This document shows, piece by piece, positions 18,693 through 26,247 of a stretch of 64,000 bases of DNA. The notes under the pieces were generated by a model. That model had not been told where the DNA came from. It worked only from the letters and a program-made list of their open reading frames with translations, and did no database searches. How positions within the stretch are numbered: position 1 is the stretch's first letter; every line of letters begins with the position of its first letter. The position numbers and the translations under genes were made by a program. This DNA comes from Ga0077560 sp046330395 (GTDB lineage Bacteria > Actinomycetota > Thermoleophilia > Miltoncostaeales > Miltoncostaeaceae). The stretch spans positions 283,304 to 347,303 of the forward strand of contig JAXLSS010000001.1 of NCBI GenBank assembly GCA_046330395.1, in the 5' to 3' direction.

Positions 18693-20845
18693 TCAGGCGT
18701 TCTCGGGCGCCGCCGTGGGTGCGGGGGCCAGGCGTGCGAGGCGCAGGGCGTTCCGCACCCACTCGGGCATCCACCAGTTGGCGTCGCCCAGCAGCCGCAT
18801 CACGGCCGGCACCAGCAGGGCGCGGATGACCGTGGCGTCCAGGATGATGCCGGCCGCCAGGCCGATGGCCATGGGCTTCACCTCGTATCCCGGGCTGGTG
18901 GAGAGCACCACGAAGGACAGCATCAGCACCAGGGCCCCGCTGGTGACCAGTTTGCCGGTGCGGGCGAGGCCCAGTTCGATCGCCCGGTCGGTGGAGCCGG
19001 TCTCGTCGTAGGCCTCCCGCATGCGGGACAGCATGAACACCTCGTAGTCCATGGAGAGCCCGAACAGGAAGGCGAAGATCATCACGGGGATCCATGCGAT
19101 CACCGACTGCGTGGCGGAGATGCCCCACAGCGCCGAGCCGTGACCCTGCTGGAAGATCAGCACCACCACGCCGAACGCGGCGCCCAGCGACAGCAGGTTG
19201 AGGAACACCGCCTTGAACGCCAGCACCGGCGAGCGGAAGGCGCGGGTGAGCAGGACCATCGTGAGCAGCAGCACGACGGCCACCACGTAGGGGAAGCTGC
19301 CGAACAGTGCGTGCAGGAAGTCGCGGTCCACGGCCGCCACCCCGGTGACGATGCCGCCCGTGCCCACCAGCGCGGCCTTGGTGCGGTCGATGGTGCCCTG
19401 GATACCGGGCGCCGCGCCGTCGATGGTGGCGAAGGCCTCCACCAGGAGTTCGGCCCCGTGCACCAGTCGGGGGCCACCGCCGCGCCGGCCACGCCGGGCA
19501 CGGCACGCACCCGTGCGGCGATGGGCACCGGGTCGGCGCCGTGCTCCACCAGCACGTCCAGCGGCTTCATCACCCCGGGGCTGATGCCGGCGTCGGCCAG
19601 CATCCGGCGGCCGGCGATGGCCGTGCCGGTGCCCGGGAAGTTCTTCATCTGCGCCTCGTTGGCGTTGAGCTGCGTGCCCAGCACTGCCAGCGAGCCCACG
19701 ATGACCAGGCCCACGATGGCCACCGGCACCGGCCGCCGCAGCACCAGACGCGCCCAGCGGCCCCACGCGCCGTCCTCCGGGTGGCCCCGGTCGATGAACC
19801 GGCGGGGCATCACGCGCACGCTGTTGATGCGGGGTCCCACCACCGCCAGCATGGCCGGCAGCAGCGTCAGCGAGGCGATCACCGAGACGATGGGGATGAG
19901 CATCCCGCCGATGCCCATGGAGCGCAGCAGCGGCAGCGGCAGCGCGATCATGGCCAGCAGGCCCACCGCCACCGTCGATCCCGAGATGATCACCGAGTGG
20001 CCGGCGTGGGTCACGGTGGCCGCCAGCGCGGCCTCGGGGTCGCTGCCCTCACGCAGTTCGTCGCGGAAGCGGAAGATCATCAGCAGCGCGTAGTCGATGG
20101 CCACGCCCAGGCCCACCAGGGCGATGAGGAACTGCACGATGATGGAGACGTCGGTGAAGTAGGTGAGGATCCAGACCAGCGTGAACGTGTTGAGGATCGA
20201 CGCCACGGCCACCACGATCGGCATCAGCACCGCCGGCAGCGTCCCGAACACGAACAGCAGGATCACCAGCGCGCCCAGCCCGCCGATGAGGGATTCGGCC
20301 AGCGCGCTCGACCCCCCGGACCCACCGGTGGTGGCCTCGTCCAGCGGGTCGTGGCCGGTCACGTTCACCGTGGTCCCCGCGGGCAGCCCCCGGGCCGCGG
20401 CCGCGCGCATCACCTCGGCGCCGCTCTTGCGGTCCAGGCCCGCTGGCCCCGGCGGGTAGACCTCCTGGAAGGTCGTGTGCCGGTCCCTGGAGACGTACAT
20501 GAGGGAGCCGGTGGAGAAGTAGGAGGTGGTGCGCGCTCCGGGCATCGTGGCGGCCGCGCGTCGCATCCCCCTGGCGATCGCGTCGCTGGTGGTGGCGTCG
20601 CCTGCAGTGTGGAACACCACCACGTTCGGGGCCCGCACGCCCACGCCGAACCCCTGGAGGGCGCGCTGGCTTGCCTGGTAGGCGGGTCGACCCGGCACCG
20701 ACAGGCTCTGATACCAGCGGTTCGACAGCTGCCCTGCGGCGACACCCCCGATCACCGTCAGCACCAGCCAGACGCCGATCACCCACCAGCGTCGCCGTGC
20801 CGTGAAGTGCGCCAGCCCCGCCAGCCGCGTCGTCCGACGTTCCAT
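18693..20845 (-). CDS. MMPL-family (RND) transporter, one frameshift
   Basis: Second MMPL exporter, about 717 residues. N-terminal TM1 (RRRWWVIGVWLVLTVIGG), periplasmic domain with VVVFHTAGDATTSDAIARGM, TM2-6 block containing GLGVAIDYALLMIFRFRDEL, second periplasmic domain, and the C-terminal block with GLSMDYEVFMLSRMREAYDE and the family ending ALLVPAVMRLLGDANWWMPEW. The frame changes near 19470 in a run of five G (CCCCC on the coding strand); one more C restores AVAP-RLVHGAELL. Unlike the first MMPL gene it belongs to the YdfJ-like branch. Start ATG 20845 (MERRTTRLAG). No regulator adjacent. Confidence 0.9.
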
Positions 20846-21069
20846 TGCGTTCCTCTCGGCAGATGCCGCGCACCGTCCGGTGTGCGACTCGCGTCTTCTC
20901 GAGGGTCACGGGCGCCGGGTGGGCGAGGGCGGCGGTCGAGCCGGCACGGCGCCCCACGCACCGTGCCGGTGCCGGAGTCAGGTCGTGCGCAGGTCTGCGA
21001 TGCGGCGAACGTACCACCACCGGGGTTTCGGCGCTCGTTTCCCGGCGGTCGGTCGGTCCCTCGGGGCTC

Positions 21070-21519
21070 CTAGCCGGGCGTCCGCGCCCCGAGCTTCTCC
21101 GCGAACTCCACGATCAGCCCCTCCGGCCCGCGCAGGTAACACAGGCGGTACATGTCGCCGTAGTCCTGCACGTCGCCCACCGTGTCGAAGCCGTCGCCGC
21201 GCAGACGGGCCACCAGCCCGTCGATGTCGTCCACCTCGATGCAGATGTGGCGCATGCCCGGCCGGTTGGGCGGGGCGGGGCTCGCGGCCTCGCCGTCCAC
21301 GGGCGACAGGTACTGGATCAGCTCGAGCGAGCCGGTGCCGTCCGGGGTCCGGACGAACTCCATCCGCACCCGCACGCCGTCCAGCCCGTTGATCCGGTCC
21401 ACCACCACGTCGTCCTCCAGCGTCATCGCGCCCTGGCGTTCGAAGCCAAGGGACCGGAAGAACGCGCTGGCGGCGTCCAGGTCCTCCACGATCACGCCCA
21501 CATGGTCGAAACGCAGCAT
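21070..21519 (-). CDS. VOC-fold protein, methylmalonyl-CoA epimerase-like
   Basis: 149-residue VOC protein. It opens LRFDHVGVIVEDLDAASAFF, with the first metal-ligand His, contains MRHICIEVDDIDGLVARL (second His) and ends YLRGPEGLIVEFAEKLG (Glu ligand). This ligand order (H, H, E) is that of methylmalonyl-CoA epimerases and glyoxalase-like dioxygenases, so a metal-dependent enzyme is likely; the substrate is not evident. Start ATG 21519 behind GGGGTGGA. Divergent from the glutathione transferase gene. Confidence 0.8.
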   Translation of the reverse strand: MLRFDHVGVIVEDLDAASAFFRSLGFERQGAMTLEDDVVVDRINGLDGVRVRMEFVRTPDGTGSLELIQYLSPVDGEAASPAPPNRPGMRHICIEVDDIDGLVARLRGDGFDTVGDVQDYGDMYRLCYLRGPEGLIVEFAEKLGARTPG

Positions 21520-21645
21520 TCGTCCACCCCCGTTCGCGCATCTCGCGTCACCACAATGCATACCCGACGGCGTCGCATCGACACACCCCCGGGCCGGCCG
21601 CGATGATCCGGCGGCCGACGGAAACCGATGAGGGCGGAGGCAACG

Positions 21646-22335
21646 ATGGTGGAGCTGTTCCAGATCACCGGCAGTTCGTCGTTCGCGGTGCGGTGCGCGC
21701 TGGAGGAGATCGGCGAGCCCTACCGCGTGGTGGACGTGGTGCCCTTCCAACGCGAGGCCACCCCGGCACTGGGGGCGGCCAACCCGTGGCGGCGCGTGCC
21801 CACGCTGGTGCACGGCGAGGCCCGGGTGTACGAGATCGGCGCATGCCTGCTGTACCTGGCCGAGCGGTTCCCGGCCGCGGGGTTGCAGCCGCCCGTGGGG
21901 GACCCCGCGCGAGGTGACTACCTGCGGTGGCTGGTGTGGCTGTCCGACACGTTCCGGCCGCTGTGGGAGCGCATCATGGCGCCCCGCTTCTTCACCACCG
22001 ACGCCGACACGTCGGGCGTGCACGCCAAGGGCATGGAGGAGCTGGCGCAGGTGGGCGAGGTGCTGGAGGCGGAGCTGGCCGGCCGCGAATGGTGCGCCGG
22101 TGGGCGCTACACGGTGGCCGACATCTACCTGTACATGCTGGTCGGGTGGCAGCACTACATGCCGGGCCTGCGCATCGGCGGTGACGCGGTGGCCTCCCAC
22201 TACGCCCGGGTCGGCTCGCGGCCGGCGATCGCCCGCACCCGCGACCTGGACGACCTGGACGAGCGCCAGCTGCGGCGCCACCCGGAACTGCGCGGCGGCG
22301 TTGCCATGGACGCCCCGGTGGTGAAGTTCGACTGA
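21646..22335 (+). CDS. glutathione S-transferase family protein
   Basis: 229 residues. N-terminal thioredoxin-like domain (about 1-80): VELFQITGSSSFAVRCALEE, where the Ser cluster is in the catalytic-residue region, then NPWRRVPTLVHGEARVYEIGACLLYLAERF with the cis-Pro (VPTL) and the E-S/E-I glutathione-binding position. C-terminal all-helical domain with GRYTVADIYLYMLVGW (the family N-capping 'S/T-x-x-D' motif). Reaction unknown; actinobacteria often use mycothiol, so the thiol substrate is open. Start ATG 21646 has an ideal GGAGG; the ATG at 21628 lacks one. Confidence 0.85.
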   Translation: MVELFQITGSSSFAVRCALEEIGEPYRVVDVVPFQREATPALGAANPWRRVPTLVHGEARVYEIGACLLYLAERFPAAGLQPPVGDPARGDYLRWLVWLSDTFRPLWERIMAPRFFTTDADTSGVHAKGMEELAQVGEVLEAELAGREWCAGGRYTVADIYLYMLVGWQHYMPGLRIGGDAVASHYARVGSRPAIARTRDLDDLDERQLRRHPELRGGVAMDAPVVKFD

Positions 22336-22451
22336 TCCGCGAGGCGCTTTGCGTGGGGCGGTGATCGGGCGGCTCGGTGCAACACTGGCCGGGTGCGCCC
22401 GCCCAATGGTCACCGTCCGCCCGGCCTTCGCGGCATGCCGGTGAACGCCTG

Positions 22452-23129
22452 ATGGGTGGGCTCGAGCCCAGCGTCGTGGTCGTGGAGGACGACGACGAGC
22501 TGCGCGGGCTGCTGGTGCTGGGGCTGCGCGCGGAGGGATTCGCGGTGTCCGGGCTCGTCACCGGGCACGACCTGCTGCAGCGCATCCAGCGGGGCCACCC
22601 CGACCTCATCGTCCTCGACGTCGGGCTCCCCGACGCCGACGGCCGTGACGTCTGCCTCGCGGTGCGGGCCGCGGGCTGCGCCACACCCGTCCTGGTCCTC
22701 ACCGCGCGCGATGCGCTGGAGGACCGCGTGACCGGGCTGGATGCCGGCGGGGACGACTACATGACCAAACCCTTCGAGATGGCCGAGCTGGCCGCCAGGG
22801 CGCGGGCCCTGCTGCGGCGTGCCGCGGGTGGTGGCGCGGCGCCACCGGAGGCGATGGTGCTCGACCCGGGGCGGCACGCGGTGGTGGTGGGCGACTCGGT
22901 GTGCGTGCTGACGCCCACCGAGTTCCGCGTGCTCGCGTTGCTGGTGGGGCGTGCCGGCGAGGCCGTGCGGCGGGGTGATCTGGTGCGGGCCGGCTGGCCG
23001 TACGGCGGCCTCGTGTCCGACAACGCGCTCGACGCGCTGATCGCCCGTCTGCGCCGCAAGCTGCGCGGCATGCCCGGCGCCGCGCCCGTGGTGACCGTCC
23101 ACGGCGTCGGGTACCGGGTGGGGGACTGA
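22452..23129 (+). CDS. two-component response regulator, OmpR/PhoB family
   Basis: 225-residue DNA-binding regulator. Receiver domain about 1-115: acidic pair VVEDDDEL, phospho-acceptor Asp in LIVLDVGLPDADG, Thr in VLVLTARD, Lys in TKPFEMAEL. Winged-helix output domain with LTPTEFRVLALL and the recognition helix NALDALIARLRRKL before GVGYRVGD. Its kinase follows five bases downstream. The direct repeat at 24462-24481 is a good candidate for its own binding site. Start ATG 22452; further upstream starts lack similarity. Confidence 0.92.
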   Translation: MGGLEPSVVVVEDDDELRGLLVLGLRAEGFAVSGLVTGHDLLQRIQRGHPDLIVLDVGLPDADGRDVCLAVRAAGCATPVLVLTARDALEDRVTGLDAGGDDYMTKPFEMAELAARARALLRRAAGGGAAPPEAMVLDPGRHAVVVGDSVCVLTPTEFRVLALLVGRAGEAVRRGDLVRAGWPYGGLVSDNALDALIARLRRKLRGMPGAAPVVTVHGVGYRVGD

Positions 23130-23134
23130 CGCGG

Positions 23135-24451
23135 GTGCGGCGATGGGGCCTGCGCACGCGACTGGTGGTGGCCACCGTGGGGTCGCTGCTCGTGGTGGTC
23201 ATCATGCTCACCGCCGCCTACAACCTCATCCTGGGCCGGTCGCTGCGCACCGACGCCACCAGCCTCGCGCAGGAACGCGCGGAGGCCCGGGCCCTGGCCG
23301 TGCAGGTGGAGGGCGCGCTCGGCACCCCGGAGCTGCGCCGGCTGGACCGGGGCGAGACCGAGCCGGTGTGGGTGGTTGCGCCCGACGGCCGGCTGCTGAG
23401 CGGGCCGGCCCCGGACGCGAACCTGACGGCGGCGATCCGGCGGACCGCTGACGGAGCCCCGCAATCGGCGGAGGGATACCGGCTGGCCTCCGTGCCCCTC
23501 ACGCTGCGCGGTGTCCGCCGGGGAACGGTGGTGGCGTCGGTACGACTCGCACCGTTCACGCGCTCCGGGCGCACGGCACTGGTGGGCACCATTGCCCTGG
23601 GGCTCACCATCGCCGCGGCACTGGCCATCGCGGCGTGGCTGGCCCTGCGGGCGGCCCTGCGCCCCGTGGCCCGAATGACCGCCGACGCCGCCGCCTGGGG
23701 TGAGCACGACCTGGAGCGCCGCTTCGCGCTGGGACCGGCGCACGATGAGATCACCGGTCTGGCCGCCACCCTGGACGGCCTGCTCGGGCGACTCGCCGGG
23801 AGCATCAACCGTGAACGCCACCTCACCTCCGAGATCTCGCACGAATTGCGCACGCCCCTGGCGCGCGCCATGGCGCACGCGGAGCTGGGGCGCCGGGCGA
23901 CCGCGGAGCCGGCGGCCCGGGAGGCGTTCGACGGCGTGCTGCGGGGCGGCCGCGAGGTGCAGCGCACCCTCGACGCCCTCCTGGCGGCCGCCAGGGCGGG
24001 GGGCAGCGGCGAGTCGTGCCTGGCCGGCGAGGCGGCGTCGCAGGCCCTCGGGGTGGCGGAGCGCGCCGGCCCCGCGGGTGTGACGGCCCGCGTGGAGGGC
24101 GGGGCCGGGGTACGGGTGGCGGTCGCCCGTGATGTCGTGGCGCGGGCCCTGGCGCCCATCCTGTCCAACGCCTTCCGCTATGCGGCGTCGGCGGTGACCA
24201 TCCGCATCGGGGCCGACCGCGACCATGTGACCTTCACGGTGGTCGACGACGGTCCGGGTATCGCCGCCGGCGAGGTGGAGGAGATCTTCCACCCGGGCCG
24301 GCGGGGAGTGGCCGGGGCCGGCGTGCCGGGGGGCAGCGGTCTGGGCCTCCCCCTGGCCCGGCGTCTGGCCCGCGCCGCGGGCGGCGATGTCGAGGCGGTG
24401 GCCGCCGCCGGAGGCGGGCACCTGGTGGTGCGGCTCCCACGCGCGCTCTGA
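23135..24451 (+). CDS. sensor histidine kinase
   Basis: 438-residue membrane sensor kinase, cognate to the regulator just upstream. TM1 about 9-29, an extracytoplasmic sensor of roughly 120 residues with no recognisable fold, TM2 about 150-172, HAMP, phospho-accepting His in SEISHELRTPLARA, then an HATPase domain with ILSNAFRYA (N box), VDDGPGIA (G1) and GGSGLGLPLARR (G2). The GTG start at 23135 is close behind GGGGGACTGA. The downstream membrane gene and its repeat suggest that gene is the output. Confidence 0.92.
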   Translation: MRRWGLRTRLVVATVGSLLVVVIMLTAAYNLILGRSLRTDATSLAQERAEARALAVQVEGALGTPELRRLDRGETEPVWVVAPDGRLLSGPAPDANLTAAIRRTADGAPQSAEGYRLASVPLTLRGVRRGTVVASVRLAPFTRSGRTALVGTIALGLTIAAALAIAAWLALRAALRPVARMTADAAAWGEHDLERRFALGPAHDEITGLAATLDGLLGRLAGSINRERHLTSEISHELRTPLARAMAHAELGRRATAEPAAREAFDGVLRGGREVQRTLDALLAAARAGGSGESCLAGEAASQALGVAERAGPAGVTARVEGGAGVRVAVARDVVARALAPILSNAFRYAASAVTIRIGADRDHVTFTVVDDGPGIAAGEVEEIFHPGRRGVAGAGVPGGSGLGLPLARRLARAAGGDVEAVAAAGGGHLVVRLPRAL

Positions 24452-24461
24452 CCCGCGGGGT

Positions 24462-24481
24462 CGTGTCAGGAGCGTGTCAGG
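24462..24481 (+). promoter_or_regulatory. two 9-bp direct repeats 11 bp apart (candidate response-regulator site)
   Basis: CGTGTCAGG occurs at 24462-24470 and again at 24473-24481, i.e. one helical turn apart, in the 52-base gap before the COG4705 gene. OmpR/PhoB-type regulators bind tandem half-sites with exactly this 11-bp period. Confidence 0.5.
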
Positions 24482-24503
24482 TGGTTCCTGCAACCGTGGG
24501 TGC

Positions 24504-25400
24504 ATGACCACACTCACATCCTCCTCCACCGCCTCGGGACACGCGCCGCGCCTGCGCGAACTGCTCAACAAGGTGCCCGAGGTCACCGTCTACTTCTGGG
24601 TCATCAAGATCCTGTGCACCACGGTCGGCGAGACCGCCGCCGACTACATGAACGGCACCCTCGGTTTCGGGCTCACCAACACCACCCTCGTGATGGGCGC
24701 CGCCCTCATCGCGGCCCTGGTGGCGCAGTTCCGCACCCGGCGCTACGTGGCCGGCGTCTACTGGTCGGCGGTGGTGCTGATCAGCATCGTCGGCACCCTC
24801 ATCACCGACAACCTCACCGACAACTTCGGCGTGTCGCTGGTGACCACCACGGCCGTCTTCGGCGCGGCCCTCGCGGCGACCTTCGGCGCGTGGTACGCCA
24901 GCGAGCGCACCCTCTCCATCCACTCCATCACCACGGTGCGCCGGGAGTGCTTCTACTGGCTCGCCATCCTGTTCACCTTCGCGCTGGGCACCGCGGCCGG
25001 CGACCTCACCGCCGAACGCCTTGCCGTGGGCTACCGCGATTCGGTGCTGGTGTTCCTCGGCGCGATCGCGGTGGTGACCGTCGCCCGGTTCCCCTTCCGG
25101 CTCAACGCCATCCTCGCCTTCTGGCTGGCCTACATCCTGACGCGGCCGCTGGGCGCGTCGATCGGGGACTACATGTCGCAGGCGCGTGCCGACGGCGGCC
25201 TGGGGCTGGGCACGACGCTCACCAGCGCCATCTTCCTGGCCGCGATCCTCGGCCTCGTCGTGTTCCTGGCCGTCACACGGCGCGACGCCACGGAGAACCG
25301 CCCGGACGCCCTGTGTTCCGGCTGCGGCGGGCCGCTGACCCCCACGGGCGCGCATGATGGCCAGGTGCGCTGCCCGGTGTGCGCCACGGCCGTGGCGTAG
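24504..25400 (+). CDS. COG4705-type membrane protein with C-terminal zinc ribbon
   Basis: 298-residue polytopic protein of the uncharacterised COG4705 family. Typical start KVPEVTVYFWVIKILCTTVGETAADYMN and a related second copy ECFYWLAILFTFALGTAAGDLTAE, showing the internal duplication of the family. The tail has an appended zinc-ribbon-like CSGCGG...CPVC, which I do not know from other members. Function unknown. It follows a two-component pair and has its own candidate regulator site upstream, so induction by an envelope signal is plausible. Start ATG 24504; a strong hairpin lies after the stop. Confidence 0.8.
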   Translation: MTTLTSSSTASGHAPRLRELLNKVPEVTVYFWVIKILCTTVGETAADYMNGTLGFGLTNTTLVMGAALIAALVAQFRTRRYVAGVYWSAVVLISIVGTLITDNLTDNFGVSLVTTTAVFGAALAATFGAWYASERTLSIHSITTVRRECFYWLAILFTFALGTAAGDLTAERLAVGYRDSVLVFLGAIAVVTVARFPFRLNAILAFWLAYILTRPLGASIGDYMSQARADGGLGLGTTLTSAIFLAAILGLVVFLAVTRRDATENRPDALCSGCGGPLTPTGAHDGQVRCPVCATAVA

Positions 25401-25410
25401 CCCTCGGCGG

Positions 25411-25446
25411 GTGGTCTCCGTCTCCCGAGCCGGGGACGGAGACCAC
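25411..25446. terminator. bidirectional hairpin terminator
   Basis: Perfect 12-base arms GTGGTCTCCGTC (25411-25422) and its complement (25435-25446) with a 12-base loop, between the convergent COG4705 and merR genes. Confidence 0.75.
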
Positions 25447-25459
25447 GCCGGCGGTCGTC

Positions 25460-25879
25460 CTACGACCCGCAGCACCCCGTGGTGTCCGCGGGGACGGCAT
25501 CGAACAGCCCGCAGACGTCCAGCGTGTCGCACGAGCACCCCCGCGCGGTGAGCAGCCAGGCGCGCATGGCCTGCGCGCGGGCGATGAGCGCGTCGATCTC
25601 CGGCAGCTTGCGGTCGGCCAGTTCGCGCAGCGCCGCGTGGGCTGCGCTGTCGGCATCGGCGCCCAGCAGCGCCCGCGTCTCGTCCAGGCTGAAGCCGGCG
25701 CGTTTGGCCACGTCGATCACACCCAGCCGTCGCACGGTCTCGTGCGTGTACCGGCGCTGGCCGCTCTGCCGCGGCGGTGCCGGCAGCACGCCGACGCGCT
25801 CGTAGAAGCGGATCGCGGAGGCGTTCACGCCCGCCTGGCGGGCGACCTCGCCGATGGTGAGGACGGCGGCATCGGACAT
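25460..25879 (-). CDS. MerR-family metal-type transcriptional regulator
   Basis: 139-residue MerR regulator. N-terminal winged helix LTIGEVARQAGVNASAIRFYERVGVLP, the wing RYTHETVRRLGVI, a dimerisation helix, then a C-terminal loop with cysteines CSCDTLDVC and a terminal CCGS. Clustered cysteines at this place form the effector site of the Hg, Cu, Zn and SoxR sub-branches. The exact spacing matches none of them perfectly, so the effector (soft metal or redox) is open. Start ATG 25879 (MSDAAV); the upstream extension would cover the operator. Divergent from the small di-cysteine protein, whose promoter has the classic MerR architecture. Confidence 0.87.
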   Translation of the reverse strand: MSDAAVLTIGEVARQAGVNASAIRFYERVGVLPAPPRQSGQRRYTHETVRRLGVIDVAKRAGFSLDETRALLGADADSAAHAALRELADRKLPEIDALIARAQAMRAWLLTARGCSCDTLDVCGLFDAVPADTTGCCGS

Positions 25880-25893
25880 CGTGGTGGCATCCC

Positions 25894-25925
25894 TTGACTT
25901 GAACCCGGGTTCAAGTTGCAGGGTA
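25894..25925 (+). promoter_or_regulatory. MerR-type promoter with 20-bp perfect palindromic operator
   Basis: TTGACT (25894-25899) and an AGGGTA-like -10 (25920-25925) are 20 bp apart, the over-long spacing that MerR proteins correct by DNA distortion. The spacer contains the perfect palindrome ACTTGAACCCGGGTTCAAGT (25897-25916). It points toward the small genes at 25932/26012 and lies 15-18 bases from the merR start, so it would also autoregulate merR. Confidence 0.85.
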
Positions 25926-25931
25926 CCCGAC

Positions 25932-26015
25932 ATGAGAAATCACCTTCGTATCCTTCCCGCGGTCCATCCGCCGTTCACGCCTGTGGCCCCGTCCACGCCG
26001 GGGGTGACGGCATGA
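25932..26015 (+). CDS. 27-residue ORF, possibly leaderless, coupled to the next gene
   Basis: ATG 25932 opens a 27-codon frame (MRNHLRILPAVH...) ending in a TGA at 26013-26015 that overlaps the next start as ATGA. With the -10 at 25920-25925 the transcript should begin at about 25930-25933, i.e. on or next to this ATG, which would make it a leaderless start. The peptide is Pro/Ala/Val-rich with no recognisable motif. It may act only as a translational lead-in. Tentative. Confidence 0.35.
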   Translation: MRNHLRILPAVHPPFTPVAPSTPGVTA

Positions 26016-26227
26016 GCGGTGACGCGGCCGGCCCGCGGCGCTCCGGCGGGCTGCTGGGCATGGGCCTGTTCATGGTGCTGTGCTGCGCGATCGGGCCGGC
26101 GGTGGTGGGCGCCGTCGCCGGCAGCGTGGTCGGCGGATGGATCGGCATCACCATCGCGTGCGTGCTGGCCGCCGCCGTGGCGCTGGCGTTCCATCTGCGT
26201 GGCCGGTCGCGCGGGGCCGGGTGCTGA
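26012..26227 (+). CDS. small di-cysteine membrane protein (MerR-controlled)
   Basis: 71 residues: a short basic start, TM1 GLLGMGLFMVLCCAIGPAVVGAVAG with a vicinal CC followed by IGP, TM2 WIGITIACVLAAAVALAF with another Cys, and a basic tail ending GAGC. A Cys-Cys pair inside the first helix is how mercury transporters of the MerT/MerC/MerF group bind Hg(II), but overall similarity is too short to assign it to one of them. Start ATG 26012 has GGGGTGA upstream. Control by the divergent MerR promoter supports a soft-metal role. No merA or merP adjoins it. Confidence 0.7.
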   Translation: MSGDAAGPRRSGGLLGMGLFMVLCCAIGPAVVGAVAGSVVGGWIGITIACVLAAAVALAFHLRGRSRGAGC

Positions 26228-26247
26228 CGCCGCACCGGGTGTGAGGG

